Assembly (NCBI GenBank): GCA_037442205.1 | Contig: JBBIQS010000033.1 | Location: 1 to 64,000 of the forward strand | DNA length: 64,000 nucleotides | DNA from: JBBIQS01 sp037442205 | Lineage (GTDB): Bacteria; Myxococcota; Myxococcia; Myxococcales; UBA5297 | Direction: 5' to 3' | Part shown: positions 9,960-18,703 of the stretch, piece after piece | Position numbering within the stretch: position 1 is the first letter of the stretch | Layout of the letters: each line of letters begins with the position of its first letter | Notes under the pieces: generated by a model | Databases searched by the model: none | The model's input: the letters and a program-made list of their open reading frames with translations, nothing else | What the model was told of the DNA's origin: nothing | Made by a program: the position numbers and the translations under genes

Positions 9960-11732
9960 ATGCGAATCCCTCTCCTCGTCGGTCTCCTCGCCCTGACCCT
10001 CCCCGCCGCGGCGCTCGCCCAGAACCAGTGCGCCACCTCGTGCACCACCGGCAGCACCAACCTCTGCTCCGCCCGCGGCTCGGCCACCCAGGCCTGCCTG
10101 TGTACCGTCTCGCCGCGCTGGCAGGGCGTCTCCACGGTCAAGTACCAGATCTTCAATCACGCCGCCGGCATCCCCAACTCGAACATCAGCCTCAGCCAGG
10201 CGCAGACCACCGTCGCGGCTTCCTTCAACTCCTGGAACGCGATCGGCACTCCGCTCACCGTCACCTTCGACCGGCTCTCGAGCTACAGCTCGCCCTCGCA
10301 GGCCGCCAACGGCAACGACAACCTCAACACGCTGGTGTGGATCGACACCGGCTGGACCTACGGCTCGGGCACCCTGGGCGTGACCACCCCGTACTTCTAC
10401 ACGGGCACCAACCAGATCATCGACGCCGACATCGAGTTCAACGCCCAGGACTGGGGCTGGACCACCAGCAGCAACCCGCCGCAGGGCGAGCTGGACATGC
10501 AGTCGATCGTGACGCACGAGGGCGGCCACTTCTGGGGCGCCATCCACACCCCCGACGCCAGCTCGGTCATGTATTACGCCTACTCCGGCGGCGCCAAGCG
10601 CACCCTGACCTCCGACGACAAGGCGCAGATGACCTGCCTCTACCCCGGTTCCGGGTCGGCCAAAGGCGGCGTCGGCGCGAGCTGCGCCACCAAGACCGAC
10701 TGCCAGACCGGGCTGGTCTGCGCCAAGCCGCTCTCGGGCACCTCGACCGCCTACGTCTGCGCCACTGCCTGCTCGCCGGGCTCCAGCGTCTGCGCCGCCG
10801 GCGAGAGCTGCGGCTCGGCCGCCTCCAGCCCGGCCGGCACCAACAACGCCTGCTTCGCCGCCGCCACCGGCCCCTCCGACCTGTGCTCCTTCTGCCAGCA
10901 GGGCGGCGACTGCACCACCGGCCTGTGCATCGGCGCCGGCACCTACTCGTTCTGCTCGGGGACCTGCTCCGGCGCCAGCGCGTGCGGGACGGGCTTCGCC
11001 TGCTACAACCTGAGCTCCGGCGGGACGGCCTGCGCGCCCTCGTCGGCCGACCACCACTGCCCCACGCCGCAGTGCGGCGCGGGCAAGAGCTGCCCGGCCG
11101 GCTTCAGCTGCGACGCGGCCGGGATGTGCGTCTCCTCCGGCTCCAGCGGCAGCTCCGCTGCCTGCGGCACCTGCGACGGCACCAAGCCGTGCCCGACCGG
11201 CTACGACTGCGTCCAGACCGGCGCCAGCGGCGGCTACACCTGCCACAAGCAGTGCACCTCGGCCTCCAACTGCTCCAACCAGCTGTGCCGCTGGTCGGAC
11301 GGCGCCGGCAGCACCTGGTGCGCCTGCGACGCCGAAGTGGCCGGGCGTGGTCAAGCCTGCGTGACCAGCGGCCCCGGCAAGATCTGCGGCGCCGCCGACC
11401 TGTGCGCCAGCGCCAACGGCCAGAACACCTGCCTCCAGAAGTGCTCGGCCTCCAGCCCCTGCCCTGCGGGCAGCACCTGTGCGGCAGTCACCGGAGGCAG
11501 CGCCTGCGTGCCGAACAGCGGCTCGGCTGCCGATGCCGGCAGCTCCGGCGACTCGGGCTCGACCGCGGGCTCCGGATCGTCCGGGGGCTCGAATCCCAGC
11601 GATACCGCGCCCGCGGCGCAGGGCTGTGGCTGCGGCAGCGCCGGCGCCGCTCCGGCCTCGCTGTTGGGGCTGGCGGGCCTGACCGGAATGCTGCGCGGAC
11701 TCCGGCGCCGCCCGGCCCGCGCGAGCTGCTGA
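9960..11732 (+). CDS. matrixin-like zinc metalloprotease, Cys-rich, with MYXO-CTERM anchor
   Basis: 590 residues. Signal peptide MRIPLLVGLLALTLPAAALA. The catalytic domain (about 40-235) carries the metzincin zinc motif HEGGHFWGAIH, with H186, E187, H190 and H196, and a Met-turn SSVMYY. From about residue 240 to 530 there are many Cys-containing repeats of EB/TIL-like spacing (for example CATKTDCQTGLVC, SCPAGFSC). A Ser/Gly/Asp linker leads to a MYXO-CTERM: GCGCGSAG, a hydrophobic stretch ending GLTGML, then RGLRRRPAR. Such signals are processed by a myxosortase for surface display. GAGGAGAC is the ribosome site. The protein should be an outer-surface protease; the target is unknown. Confidence 0.9.
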   Translation: MRIPLLVGLLALTLPAAALAQNQCATSCTTGSTNLCSARGSATQACLCTVSPRWQGVSTVKYQIFNHAAGIPNSNISLSQAQTTVAASFNSWNAIGTPLTVTFDRLSSYSSPSQAANGNDNLNTLVWIDTGWTYGSGTLGVTTPYFYTGTNQIIDADIEFNAQDWGWTTSSNPPQGELDMQSIVTHEGGHFWGAIHTPDASSVMYYAYSGGAKRTLTSDDKAQMTCLYPGSGSAKGGVGASCATKTDCQTGLVCAKPLSGTSTAYVCATACSPGSSVCAAGESCGSAASSPAGTNNACFAAATGPSDLCSFCQQGGDCTTGLCIGAGTYSFCSGTCSGASACGTGFACYNLSSGGTACAPSSADHHCPTPQCGAGKSCPAGFSCDAAGMCVSSGSSGSSAACGTCDGTKPCPTGYDCVQTGASGGYTCHKQCTSASNCSNQLCRWSDGAGSTWCACDAEVAGRGQACVTSGPGKICGAADLCASANGQNTCLQKCSASSPCPAGSTCAAVTGGSACVPNSGSAADAGSSGDSGSTAGSGSSGGSNPSDTAPAAQGCGCGSAGAAPASLLGLAGLTGMLRGLRRRPARASC

Positions 11733-11738
11733 GCGAGC

Positions 11739-12002
11739 TCAGCCGCGCTTTTCGAGTGCCGTGGCGCCCTGCTCCGGCGGGGCGCCGTGGGCTCGGATGC
11801 GCGCCAGGTACCAGGCCGCCACCGCCGACACCACGCCGAGGTCGTCCAGCCAGCCGAGGATTGGAATGGCGTCGGGGATCAGGTCGACCGGGCTGATCAC
11901 GTAGAGGATCGCCAGCAGCGCCGGCAGCTTCTGCAGCCAGGGCACCTGGCGGTCGCGGAAGTAGGCGAGGGTCTGGCGGAAGCCGACGCGCATGGCGGTC
12001 AC
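11739..12002 (-). CDS. DUF1232 (YkvA-like) small membrane protein
   Basis: 87 residues. The core LLAILYVISPVDLIPDAIPILGWLDDLGVV is the DUF1232/YkvA signature (SPIDLIPD..P..G..DD) within a hydrophobic hairpin; the family is a small inner-membrane protein of unknown function. The start is a GTG at 12002 with GGAGGA 7 nt upstream, which is a better ribosome site than any before the ATG three codons later. It converges with the metalloprotease gene (6 nt between the stops). Confidence 0.85.
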   Translation of the reverse strand: MTAMRVGFRQTLAYFRDRQVPWLQKLPALLAILYVISPVDLIPDAIPILGWLDDLGVVSAVAAWYLARIRAHGAPPEQGATALEKRG

Positions 12003-12044
12003 CTCGAGTCCTCCTACGGCGATCCAAGCCGGCGATTTCTCCCG

Positions 12045-12620
12045 CTACTGCCCGCGCTTGCGCGAGGGCAGCGGCGCGGGGCGCAGCCGTCCGGCAGCGA
12101 GGCGCCTCTTGAGCTCGCGCAGCCGCTCTCCGCGCGGCCGGCGCTTGAGCCCCCAGCGCACCGCGCGCTCGGCCTCGTCGAGGCGCCCCAGCTGCATCAG
12201 CGCCACCGCCTGGTCTTCGGCGATCCACTCGTAGAGCAGGCCGTCGCCGCGCTTGAGCTGCCGCTGGGCCCGGTCGAGGTAGCCCAGCGCCTCGGCCCAG
12301 CGCCCGGCGATGCCGTGGACCGCGGCGATCGACCAGAGCGGCTCGGCCTTGGCCGGCGCCAGCCGCCGGGCGCGGTGGTAGCTGCGCAGGGCCAGAGCCT
12401 CGCGCCCCAGGGCGCACAGGATATCCCCGCGCAGCACGTGGCTGGGGGCGCAGCTGGGCCGGAAGCGGATGGCCAGCTCACTCGCCTGTAGGGCGGCCGC
12501 GAAGTCGCGCTCGATGTAGGCCACCCGCGCCTGGTCCTCGAGGCGCAGGTGGGCCCGCTCGCGCTCCAGCTCGATCGAGATCACCCCGCCCACCTCGCGC
12601 TCCCTTGCCCGCCCACCCAT
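12045..12620 (-). CDS. TPR-repeat protein
   Basis: 191 residues, Arg/Ala-rich. Three or four TPR-like helix pairs are visible (YIERDFAAALQASELAIRFRPS; ALGREALALRSYHRARRLAP; IAGRWAEALGYLDRAQRQL; QLGRLDEAERAVRWGLKRRP), with the Ala/Gly/Tyr/Pro positions expected. No signal peptide or enzymatic domain is seen. The start is uncertain: the ATG at 12620 has a weak AGG upstream, and a GTG about 12 codons further in has GAGG before it. It probably precedes the DUF1232 gene in one transcript (42 nt gap). Likely a protein-protein scaffold; the partner is unknown. Confidence 0.72.
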   Translation of the reverse strand: MGGRAREREVGGVISIELERERAHLRLEDQARVAYIERDFAAALQASELAIRFRPSCAPSHVLRGDILCALGREALALRSYHRARRLAPAKAEPLWSIAAVHGIAGRWAEALGYLDRAQRQLKRGDGLLYEWIAEDQAVALMQLGRLDEAERAVRWGLKRRPRGERLRELKRRLAAGRLRPAPLPSRKRGQ

Positions 12621-12753
12621 CCAACGACCTGGACTTTCGCTCGCCGATTCCGCCCGGCGGCGCTCGCCCGTCCTGTTGAGGAAACAGCGGCCGCGGCGGG
12701 GCCTTCCCGGCGCCGGAAATCGAGTCCGGGCTCGATTCCCCCGCTCAAAGGTG

Positions 12754-12783
12754 TTGCCTTTCGGGAGCCGGCTCTGGTAAATC
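12754..12783 (+). promoter_or_regulatory. promoter of tRNA-Leu
   Basis: TTGCCT (12754-12759), an 18-nt spacer and TAAATC (12778-12783), about 30 nt before the tRNA. Confidence 0.5.
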
Positions 12784-12813
12784 GTCCGCCGCGCTCGAGA
12801 CGAACGAGCGGTT

Positions 12814-12895
12814 GCTCAGGTGGTGGAATTGGTAGACACACCAGCTTGAGGGGCTGGCGCCGCGAGGCATGCGAGTTCGAGTCTCGCCCTGAGCA
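12814..12895 (+). tRNA. tRNA-Leu(GAG)
   Basis: 82 nt. Acceptor arms GCTCAGG / CCTGAGC pair perfectly with discriminator A. The D-loop contains GGTGGAATTGGTAGACAC and the anticodon stem CCAGC/GCTGG encloses TTGAGGG, with anticodon GAG at 12848-12850. A long class II variable arm and GTTCGAGTC in the T-arm confirm leucine. CCA is not encoded. Confidence 0.97.
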
Positions 12896-12898
12896 CTG

Positions 12899-12924
12899 AA
12901 AAGCCCCGGAACTCCGGGGCTTTT
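12899..12924. terminator. bidirectional intrinsic terminator
   Basis: Perfect 11-bp hairpin AAAAGCCCCGG / CCGGGGCTTTT with loop AACT. It begins 4 nt after tRNA-Leu and lies 7 nt past the stop of the opposing gene, so the T or A runs serve both directions. Confidence 0.9.
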
Positions 12925-12930
12925 CGATTT

Positions 12931-13725
12931 TCAGGTGGCCGGGACCACCCGCAGCGCCGGCTGGGGCTCGATGCCGGGCAGCTCCATCTCCTCCCAGTGC
13001 GGCAGCGGATGGACCAGGGTCGCCTCGCCGGCCACCCACCGCACCAGGTTCATCACGAAGGTGGCGTAGTCCTCGCCCACCTCGCGGTCCTCGCCCACCG
13101 CCAGCCGCTTCTCGCCCCACTCGGTCAGCCCGCCGCTCCATGGCGGGGCAAGCGGGCAGGCGAGGGCCGCGGTCCGCCCGCAGCGATCGCTCGCCTCCTT
13201 GACCACCAACAGCGGCACCTTCGACTCCGACAGTTGCACGCCGTCGGCGGTGGTTTCGATCTCCCGGCCCACCAGCACGGTGCTGGTCTGCTCGCGGGGG
13301 AGGAAGAGGTTGAAGCCGGCGGCGGCCGGGGGCCTTTCCCAGCGCAGCCCGCGCAGGATCGGGTGGGAGTTGGCAGGCATCAGCAGCAGCCCGGAGGCGG
13401 CGCGCCTCCGGTCGTCCCCGTCGGTCAGGTGGACGGGGAGCAGGTTGCCGATCGGGCAGCGGGCGTAGCCGCCGCGGCCGAAGGAGCGATTGCCCCCGAC
13501 CATCAGCAGGCCCAGCCCCTCCTGCGCCGCCCGGGTCATCAGCGGGGCGAGCTCCCCCAAGGCCGAGCTGGGGAAGTCCGAGAGGACGAAGGCCTGAAAG
13601 CGGGAGAGCTCACGAGGGAGGCGATCGCCGGGGCGGACGATTTCGTGGACGACTCCCATGCGAGCCAGCGTTCCGGAAACGAAAGTGAGTCCGTTGGGAT
13701 CGCCCTCGAGGCAGAGCAACTTCAT
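12931..13725 (-). CDS. glutamine amidotransferase-like protein (DUF1355 type)
   Basis: 264 residues. It begins MKLLCLEGDPN and shows a flavodoxin-like/GATase-1 fold pattern: FQAFVLSDFPSSALGELAPLM, then GLGLLMVGGNRSFGRGGY..CPIGNLLPV. This arrangement matches the putative glutamine amidotransferases of DUF1355, which usually lack a clear Cys-His-Glu triad; no GxCxG nucleophile elbow is seen here either. The ATG at 13725 is used because the longer frame upstream (to 13836) is Arg/Ser-rich and unlike the family. It is the last gene of the flotillin run and ends at the shared terminator. Function unknown; a non-enzymatic sensor role is possible. Confidence 0.72.
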   Translation of the reverse strand: MKLLCLEGDPNGLTFVSGTLARMGVVHEIVRPGDRLPRELSRFQAFVLSDFPSSALGELAPLMTRAAQEGLGLLMVGGNRSFGRGGYARCPIGNLLPVHLTDGDDRRRAASGLLLMPANSHPILRGLRWERPPAAAGFNLFLPREQTSTVLVGREIETTADGVQLSESKVPLLVVKEASDRCGRTAALACPLAPPWSGGLTEWGEKRLAVGEDREVGEDYATFVMNLVRWVAGEATLVHPLPHWEEMELPGIEPQPALRVVPAT

Positions 13726-13854
13726 GGGGCCAAACTTGTCACGGGTCCTTTCGCCGGCAACGCGAGCGGGCGGGCAACCCCGCGAGCTCGAAAGGCAGGC
13801 GAGCGCGGGGCCGCGCTCAAACCTGCTCGCCGGCATCGCACGCTCGGGCTGGGC

Positions 13855-15114
13855 TCAGTCGAGCAGCTGGCGCAGCGCTGCCGCGCAGGAGTCGCGGTCC
13901 ATCGCCGAGGCGGCTTCCTTGATGGCCAGCATCTCGTCGATGACCTTGTAGCGCTTGGGCCCCGACTCGAGCACCGGCCGGAACACGATCCGGATCATGT
14001 CGCCCTGGTTCGAGCCGCCGTCGAAGGCGCCGGCGAGAGCGCGCGCCAGCTCGCTGCGGACGGCCCCGTCGAGCTCGGAGCGGAGGAACTCGCGCAGCCT
14101 GGCCAGGTTGGCCGCCATCTGCGGCGAGTAGGCCACGCGGGTCGGCGCGGCGCGGGTGCGCCCTGGGCTTGTCGCCGGGCCGCCCGAGGGGCGGTTGCCT
14201 CGCGGGGCCGGCGCCCTCGCCGGCGCGCTCGACAGGTCGACGAACTCCAGTGGCTGGGACGGCGCGGGCGCAGGCTCGAGCTTGGTCGAGGGCGACAGCT
14301 TGATGTCCGAGTCGGGGACCTTGGTGACCTCGATCCTGAGCGAGCTGACGTTGTCCGGGCCCGGGGGAAGGGAAGACGGGGTCGCGGCCAGCGGGCCGCT
14401 CGCCTCCTGCGGAAGCGGGAGCGGGCCGCCCAGGCCGAGGTCGAGCGGGGCGGAGGTCTCCATCTGCACCGGGCCCGGCGAACCGGCGAGCGCCGGAGAG
14501 ATCCCGGTTCCCAGCCCAGACAGTGAGGAGCCGAGAGGGGCCGGCCCCGCCGAGCTGGCCTGGGGGCGCGAGCGCGCCAGGTCTTCGCCCCGCTCGAGCA
14601 CCTCGAGGGCACCGGCGGCCAGGTCGAGCACCGCGGCGTGGACCGGGACGCCGGCGGGCAGGAACGGCTGCTGGCGGATGGCGTTGGCGGTGTCGATGGC
14701 CAGCTGCCGCGGGCTGGCCTGGAGTGCGAAGTAGGAGCGCAGATCGCCCTCGATGGCCGCGCGGTCGACGCCGTGTCTGGCGAGGGCGCTGGCCAGGCTG
14801 CCGCCGTCGGCGCGGGTCAGGCCGCAGTCGGTGTGGGCCATCACGAGGATCTCGGCGGCGTCGTAGATGAAGACCGCGCTGGCGATCGCCCGCATCAGCT
14901 CCGCCGGCTGGCTCGGCAGGGCCGGCCCGGGGAGGCGGATGGTCACCGCGTCGCCGCGCTCGAGCCCCAGGCAGCTTGAGAAGAAGCGGTCCAGCCGCGG
15001 GTCGACGCAGGTCACCAGGCAGACCCGCCGCCGGGCGCCAGGGGAGCCGCTGGCGCCGGCGGGGGCCGGGGTGTGGGCTTGGTTGAAGGAGAGGATCTCG
15101 TCCAGCACGGCCAT
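13855..15114 (-). CDS. beta-carbonic-anhydrase-like domain fused to a novel C-terminal region
   Basis: 419 residues. The N-terminal ~190 residues resemble a beta-class carbonic anhydrase. Zinc-ligand motif C36-x-D38-x-R40 (VTCVDPRLDRFF) is followed by RLPGPAL and then H94-x-x-C97 (MAHTDCGL). All three zinc ligands and the Asp/Arg dyad are present. It is followed by about 140 residues of Pro/Ser/Ala-rich linker and a C-terminal helical section (ARLREFLRSELDGAVRSEL..IVFRPVLESG..YKVIDEMLAIKEAA) that I do not recognise. Ordinary beta-CAs have about 200-230 residues. It lies 75 nt downstream of flotillin, so hydration of CO2 or a CA-derived binding role at flotillin-NfeD membranes can be imagined but not shown. 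Confidence 0.75.
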   Translation of the reverse strand: MAVLDEILSFNQAHTPAPAGASGSPGARRRVCLVTCVDPRLDRFFSSCLGLERGDAVTIRLPGPALPSQPAELMRAIASAVFIYDAAEILVMAHTDCGLTRADGGSLASALARHGVDRAAIEGDLRSYFALQASPRQLAIDTANAIRQQPFLPAGVPVHAAVLDLAAGALEVLERGEDLARSRPQASSAGPAPLGSSLSGLGTGISPALAGSPGPVQMETSAPLDLGLGGPLPLPQEASGPLAATPSSLPPGPDNVSSLRIEVTKVPDSDIKLSPSTKLEPAPAPSQPLEFVDLSSAPARAPAPRGNRPSGGPATSPGRTRAAPTRVAYSPQMAANLARLREFLRSELDGAVRSELARALAGAFDGGSNQGDMIRIVFRPVLESGPKRYKVIDEMLAIKEAASAMDRDSCAAALRQLLD

Positions 15115-15189
15115 GGTCGCCTCCTGGCGATGGAGCCGATGGACCCGGCACCCGCCGCCGCGGTCGGGCGGCGGGGCGCGGGGGAAGCG

Positions 15190-16707
15190 CTACTTCTTGG
15201 CGGCTGCCGGCACCGGCGGGGCGGAGGGGTGGCTCGCCGGCTGGTTGGTGATTCCGGGGATGCGCCCGACGATCTCCTTGAGCGACAGCCCGCTGAGCGT
15301 CTCCACCACCGGCGGCAGCTGGGCCATGATGTGGGCCACGTCGTTGGTGATCTTCGAGGCCCCCAGCCCGCCGTCGGCGCCGCCCGAGAACATGATGATC
15401 TTCTCGGTCTTGGAGAGCGGCTCGGCCACCGCCTTGGCCAGCTGCGGCAGCATCTGCACCATCATCTCGGTGACCGCGGCCGCGCCGTACTCGCGGTAGC
15501 TCTCGGCCTTCTTCTTCATCGCCTCGGCCTCGGCCACGCCCTTGGCGCGGATGACCTCGGCTTCGGCCTGGCCCTTGAGGCGGATGGCCTCGGCCTCGGC
15601 CTTGCCCTTGGCGGCCACCACCTCGGCGTCGGCGAAGCCCTGGCTCTTGTTGGCCTCGGCGCGGCCGTTGGCCTCGGCTACCAGCTTGTAGCGCTCGGCC
15701 TCGGCCTCGACCTGCACCGCGTAGCGCTTGGCGTCGGCCGGCTTCTGCACCGTGGCCTCGAGCTCCTTCTCCTTGCGCTGGATCTCCTTCTCCTGGACCA
15801 GGATCTGCTGCTCCTTCTCGATGGCCTGGACCGAGACCTCCTCGCGCTTCACCAGCTGCCCGGTCTTGAAGCGCTGCAGGTCGTAGGAGAGGTCGGCCTC
15901 GGCCTTGCGCTGGTTGACCGTGCCCTGGTACTCGGCGCGCTTGAGCTCGTAGTCGCGGGTGGCGGCGGCGATCTCGCCCTCGGCCTTGAGCCGCTCGACG
16001 TCGCCCTCCTTCTTGGCCACCGCGCTCTTGATCGCCGCGTCGCGGTTGGCCTCGGCCTGGGCGATCTGGGCCTCGGAGAGGGCGCGCGACTCCTTGACCG
16101 CCGCCTCGCGCTTGACCTCGGCCAGCCGCGGCTTGCCCAACGCGTCGAGGTAGCCCTGGTCGTCCTTGATGTCGCGCAGGGTGAAGCTGACGATGCGCAG
16201 GCCCATGTTGCGCAGGTCGGTGGCGCTGAACTCTTGGACCTTCTGGGCGAACTTCTCGCGGTCCCTGTAGATGTCCTCGACCTCGAGGGTGCCGAGGATG
16301 GCGCGCAGGTGGCCTTCCACCGTCTGCAGCGCGACCTTCATCACGTCGTCCTGGGTGCGGCCAAGGAACTGCTCGGCGGCGGTGCCGAGGATCGCCTCGG
16401 AGGTGGAGTCGATCTTGATCTGGGCGATGCCGTCGACCATCACCGGCACGCCGCGGGCGGTGTAGACCGCCGGGGTGTGGACGTGGATGGTCATCACGTC
16501 CAGGCTCATGGTCTGGGCGGTCTCGACCACCGGCCAGACGAAGGTGCCGCCGCCGCGGATGATGCGGAAGCCGCGCCGGCCGCCGGAGATCACCAGCGCC
16601 TCGTTCGGGCCGACCTTGCGGTAGCGTGAGCCGAGGATGAACAGCACCGTCGCGAGAAAGGCGGCACCCACCCCGCCCAGGGCCAGAATCAGCTCGTTGC
16701 CGCTCAT
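15190..16707 (-). CDS. flotillin-like SPFH membrane scaffold
   Basis: 505 residues, the length of bacterial FloT/YuaG. One N-terminal hydrophobic segment (LILALGGVGAAFLATVLFILG) is followed by the SPFH domain (SRYRKVGPNEALVISGGRRG..GGGTFVWPVVE..MSLDVMTIHVHT). A long Ala/Glu/Lys coiled coil with repeated EAEA patterns (about 210-420) and a C-terminal domain (VQMLPQLAKAVAEPL) complete it. Flotillins organise membrane microdomains and stand next to NfeD partners in many bacteria, as here. It is 55 nt downstream of the NfeD-like gene on the same strand. The C-terminus is Pro/Ala-rich. Confidence 0.95.
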   Translation of the reverse strand: MSGNELILALGGVGAAFLATVLFILGSRYRKVGPNEALVISGGRRGFRIIRGGGTFVWPVVETAQTMSLDVMTIHVHTPAVYTARGVPVMVDGIAQIKIDSTSEAILGTAAEQFLGRTQDDVMKVALQTVEGHLRAILGTLEVEDIYRDREKFAQKVQEFSATDLRNMGLRIVSFTLRDIKDDQGYLDALGKPRLAEVKREAAVKESRALSEAQIAQAEANRDAAIKSAVAKKEGDVERLKAEGEIAAATRDYELKRAEYQGTVNQRKAEADLSYDLQRFKTGQLVKREEVSVQAIEKEQQILVQEKEIQRKEKELEATVQKPADAKRYAVQVEAEAERYKLVAEANGRAEANKSQGFADAEVVAAKGKAEAEAIRLKGQAEAEVIRAKGVAEAEAMKKKAESYREYGAAAVTEMMVQMLPQLAKAVAEPLSKTEKIIMFSGGADGGLGASKITNDVAHIMAQLPPVVETLSGLSLKEIVGRIPGITNQPASHPSAPPVPAAAKK

Positions 16708-16762
16708 GACTTCCTCTCTTTCGTTCGACAGCGTGCCGGCTCCCGGCCGGCGGATGCGTGGA

Positions 16763-17452
16763 CTAGCTCTTCACTCTGGTGCGCAGCGGCTCGCCGACCG
16801 CCGAAGGCTCGCCGGCTCCGGGGCCGATCGCCGCCGGTCCCGAGGCCTCGACGACGTAGGCCACTCCCTCGGAGACCCTGCTGACCCTCACCGAGGTGCC
16901 CTGGCGGTGCTCGCGTCCGTCGGCGGAGCGGGCGGTGTAGGTCTGGCGGGTGCCGGCGCTGACGTAGGCGATCTCCCCGGCCCCGTCGGCAGGCACGCTG
17001 ACGGTGACCTCGGCGGCGGCGATCAGGGCGTCGCCGGGGCGGGCGATCCGGTTGGTCTCGAGGGTGCTGGTGATCTTGTAGATGAGGAAGGCCAGGCCCA
17101 GTCCCAGGATCGCGGCGGTGCCGGCGGCCAGCGCTCCCTGGATGAGGTCTCCGGCCGCGGGAAAGAGGTGCTGGTAGAGCAGCCCCGAGCCGCCGAAGGC
17201 GGCGACGAAGGCGCTGAGCACGGTCGGCGACAGCAGCGGCAGGTGCAGCGAGCCGGCGTGGAGATCGTCGGAGACGTCGCCGTCGCCGGCTCCGTGCGCC
17301 CCGCCGCTGCCGGCCTCGAACGAGTGGCTGAAGTCTGGGCCGTGGCTGGGGCCGGCGTGCCCCGAGTCCCCGCCGGCGAAGTAGCCGAGGGCGGCGCTCA
17401 GGAGCGTGAAGGCGAAGCCGAGGCTGAGGCAGAACAAATAGATCGAGCTCAT
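16763..17452 (-). CDS. NfeD-like membrane protein (flotillin partner)
   Basis: 229 residues. An N-terminal TM helix (IYLFCLSLGFAFTLLSAALGYF), a His/Gly/Asp-rich loop, two further hydrophobic segments (PTVLSAFVAAFGGSGLLYQ and AALAAGTAAILGLGLAFLIYK), and a C-terminal beta domain (RPGDALIAAAEVTVSVP..GEIAYVSAGTRQTYTAR..GTSVRVSRVSEGVAYV) typical of the NfeD/YuaF OB-fold. In Bacillus, YuaF and YuaG are encoded together; the same order is seen here. Its ATG overlaps the stop of the upstream gene (ATGA), so the two are translationally coupled. Confidence 0.88.
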   Translation of the reverse strand: MSSIYLFCLSLGFAFTLLSAALGYFAGGDSGHAGPSHGPDFSHSFEAGSGGAHGAGDGDVSDDLHAGSLHLPLLSPTVLSAFVAAFGGSGLLYQHLFPAAGDLIQGALAAGTAAILGLGLAFLIYKITSTLETNRIARPGDALIAAAEVTVSVPADGAGEIAYVSAGTRQTYTARSADGREHRQGTSVRVSRVSEGVAYVVEASGPAAIGPGAGEPSAVGEPLRTRVKS

Positions 17453-18408
17453 GGCGCGCCCCGCTTGGTCTCGGCCGCCAGCCCTTCCAGCAGGACGAGC
17501 AGGGCGCGCTGGAGCGCCGCGCCGGTCAGCTCCGCCGCGTGCCAGGCCTTCGCCGCGGCCAGCCGAGCCAGCAGCTCGCCGACCAGCCGCGCTCGCGCGT
17601 TGCTGGGCTTGCGAGCGTCGGCGAGGGTCGCCAGCAGCGCCTCGAGCTCGCGGTCGGCCTGCACGATGACGGAGAGCGGCGCTGGCGCCTTCTCGCGCGC
17701 CAGCTGTTGCTCGCTGGCCTCCCACAGCTCGCTCTTCAGCGACGCGAGCTGCGCCTGGAGCAGCGCCTCATAGGAAGGATCGGGCGCTCCCTGCGAGAGC
17801 TGGTCGCCGGCGCGGCCGAGGGCGAAGGCGAGGGCGGTCCACAGCGGTCGCGCGCCCAGGCCGCTGGCGGCGATGCTCGCCAGGTCCGACGCCGCCCAGA
17901 GCGCCAGTCCCTTGAATCCTCCCCGGTCGCGGTCGATGGCTGTCGCCGCCAGGCAGAAATCGGCGAAGCCGATCGCCGAGCGGCAGGCGCCGCAGACGCT
18001 CTCGAGGAGGGCGACCTCCTCCGGTCCGGCGGGAAGCTTGCCGAGCCATTCGCGGGCGAAGGTGCGGGCGATGAGCGCCTCCCGGCGCAGCCGAGCCAGC
18101 GATTCCTCGTCTTCGACGAGACGGGGCGCCAGCGTGCCGATGCGGGCCAGGCGCTCGCGCAGGTTGAAGAGCGCGCCGCAGCGGGCGAGCAGTCCCTGGG
18201 GCCCGAAGGCGCAGCCGAAATAGCTCGCCAACCGGTCGCGCTCGAAGATCAACGCCTGTGAGAGATCGCGCCGGGCGGCCAGGTCCGCCAGCCGCCGGCG
18301 GGCCGACTCGAACAGCCCGGGCCACTCCGCGCCAGCGCACGACAGGATCTGGGCGCTGGTGGCGCCGACCTGCTCTTGCAGCCGCTCATCGCTGTGGAAC
18401 TCGAGCAT
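17449..18408 (-). CDS. unrecognised helical protein, first gene of the flotillin operon
   Basis: 319 residues, almost wholly alpha-helical, rich in Ala, Leu, Arg and Glu. It has seven scattered cysteines, two of them in SVCGACRSAIG. No signal peptide or membrane segment is visible and no known domain could be named. The ATG at 18408 is preferred because upstream residues (MDLGIACRSSQARLARF) look non-coding and overlap the divergent promoter area. The stop overlaps the NfeD start by 4 nt. The coupling suggests a role with flotillin/NfeD, perhaps as a cytoplasmic scaffold. Confidence 0.7.
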   Translation of the reverse strand: MLEFHSDERLQEQVGATSAQILSCAGAEWPGLFESARRRLADLAARRDLSQALIFERDRLASYFGCAFGPQGLLARCGALFNLRERLARIGTLAPRLVEDEESLARLRREALIARTFAREWLGKLPAGPEEVALLESVCGACRSAIGFADFCLAATAIDRDRGGFKGLALWAASDLASIAASGLGARPLWTALAFALGRAGDQLSQGAPDPSYEALLQAQLASLKSELWEASEQQLAREKAPAPLSVIVQADRELEALLATLADARKPSNARARLVGELLARLAAAKAWHAAELTGAALQRALLVLLEGLAAETKRGAP

Positions 18409-18703
18409 CGCATCTCCCAAAGCCCACATCCTCGGGGCTTCGGCATTTGCTGCGCTGGCAAGCAATCGGCATGCCCAGGGGCAACTGGGCGATTTTCCTT
18501 CGGATCGAGGCGGCGGGTGGCGCCAGGCGCCTGCGAACCTGGCGAGCCGCGCCTGCGAGGAGCGACAGGCTATCCCAAGGTCCAACGAGCTACAACGCGG
18601 GCTGGTTCGCTCGGAAGACGAGAAATCGACGCGCTCGCCGGCGGGTAGGCGATCGGCCGGGCGGTGCTACGCTGCGCTTCGCAGGAGCCTCGAAGGAGGA
18701 GCA

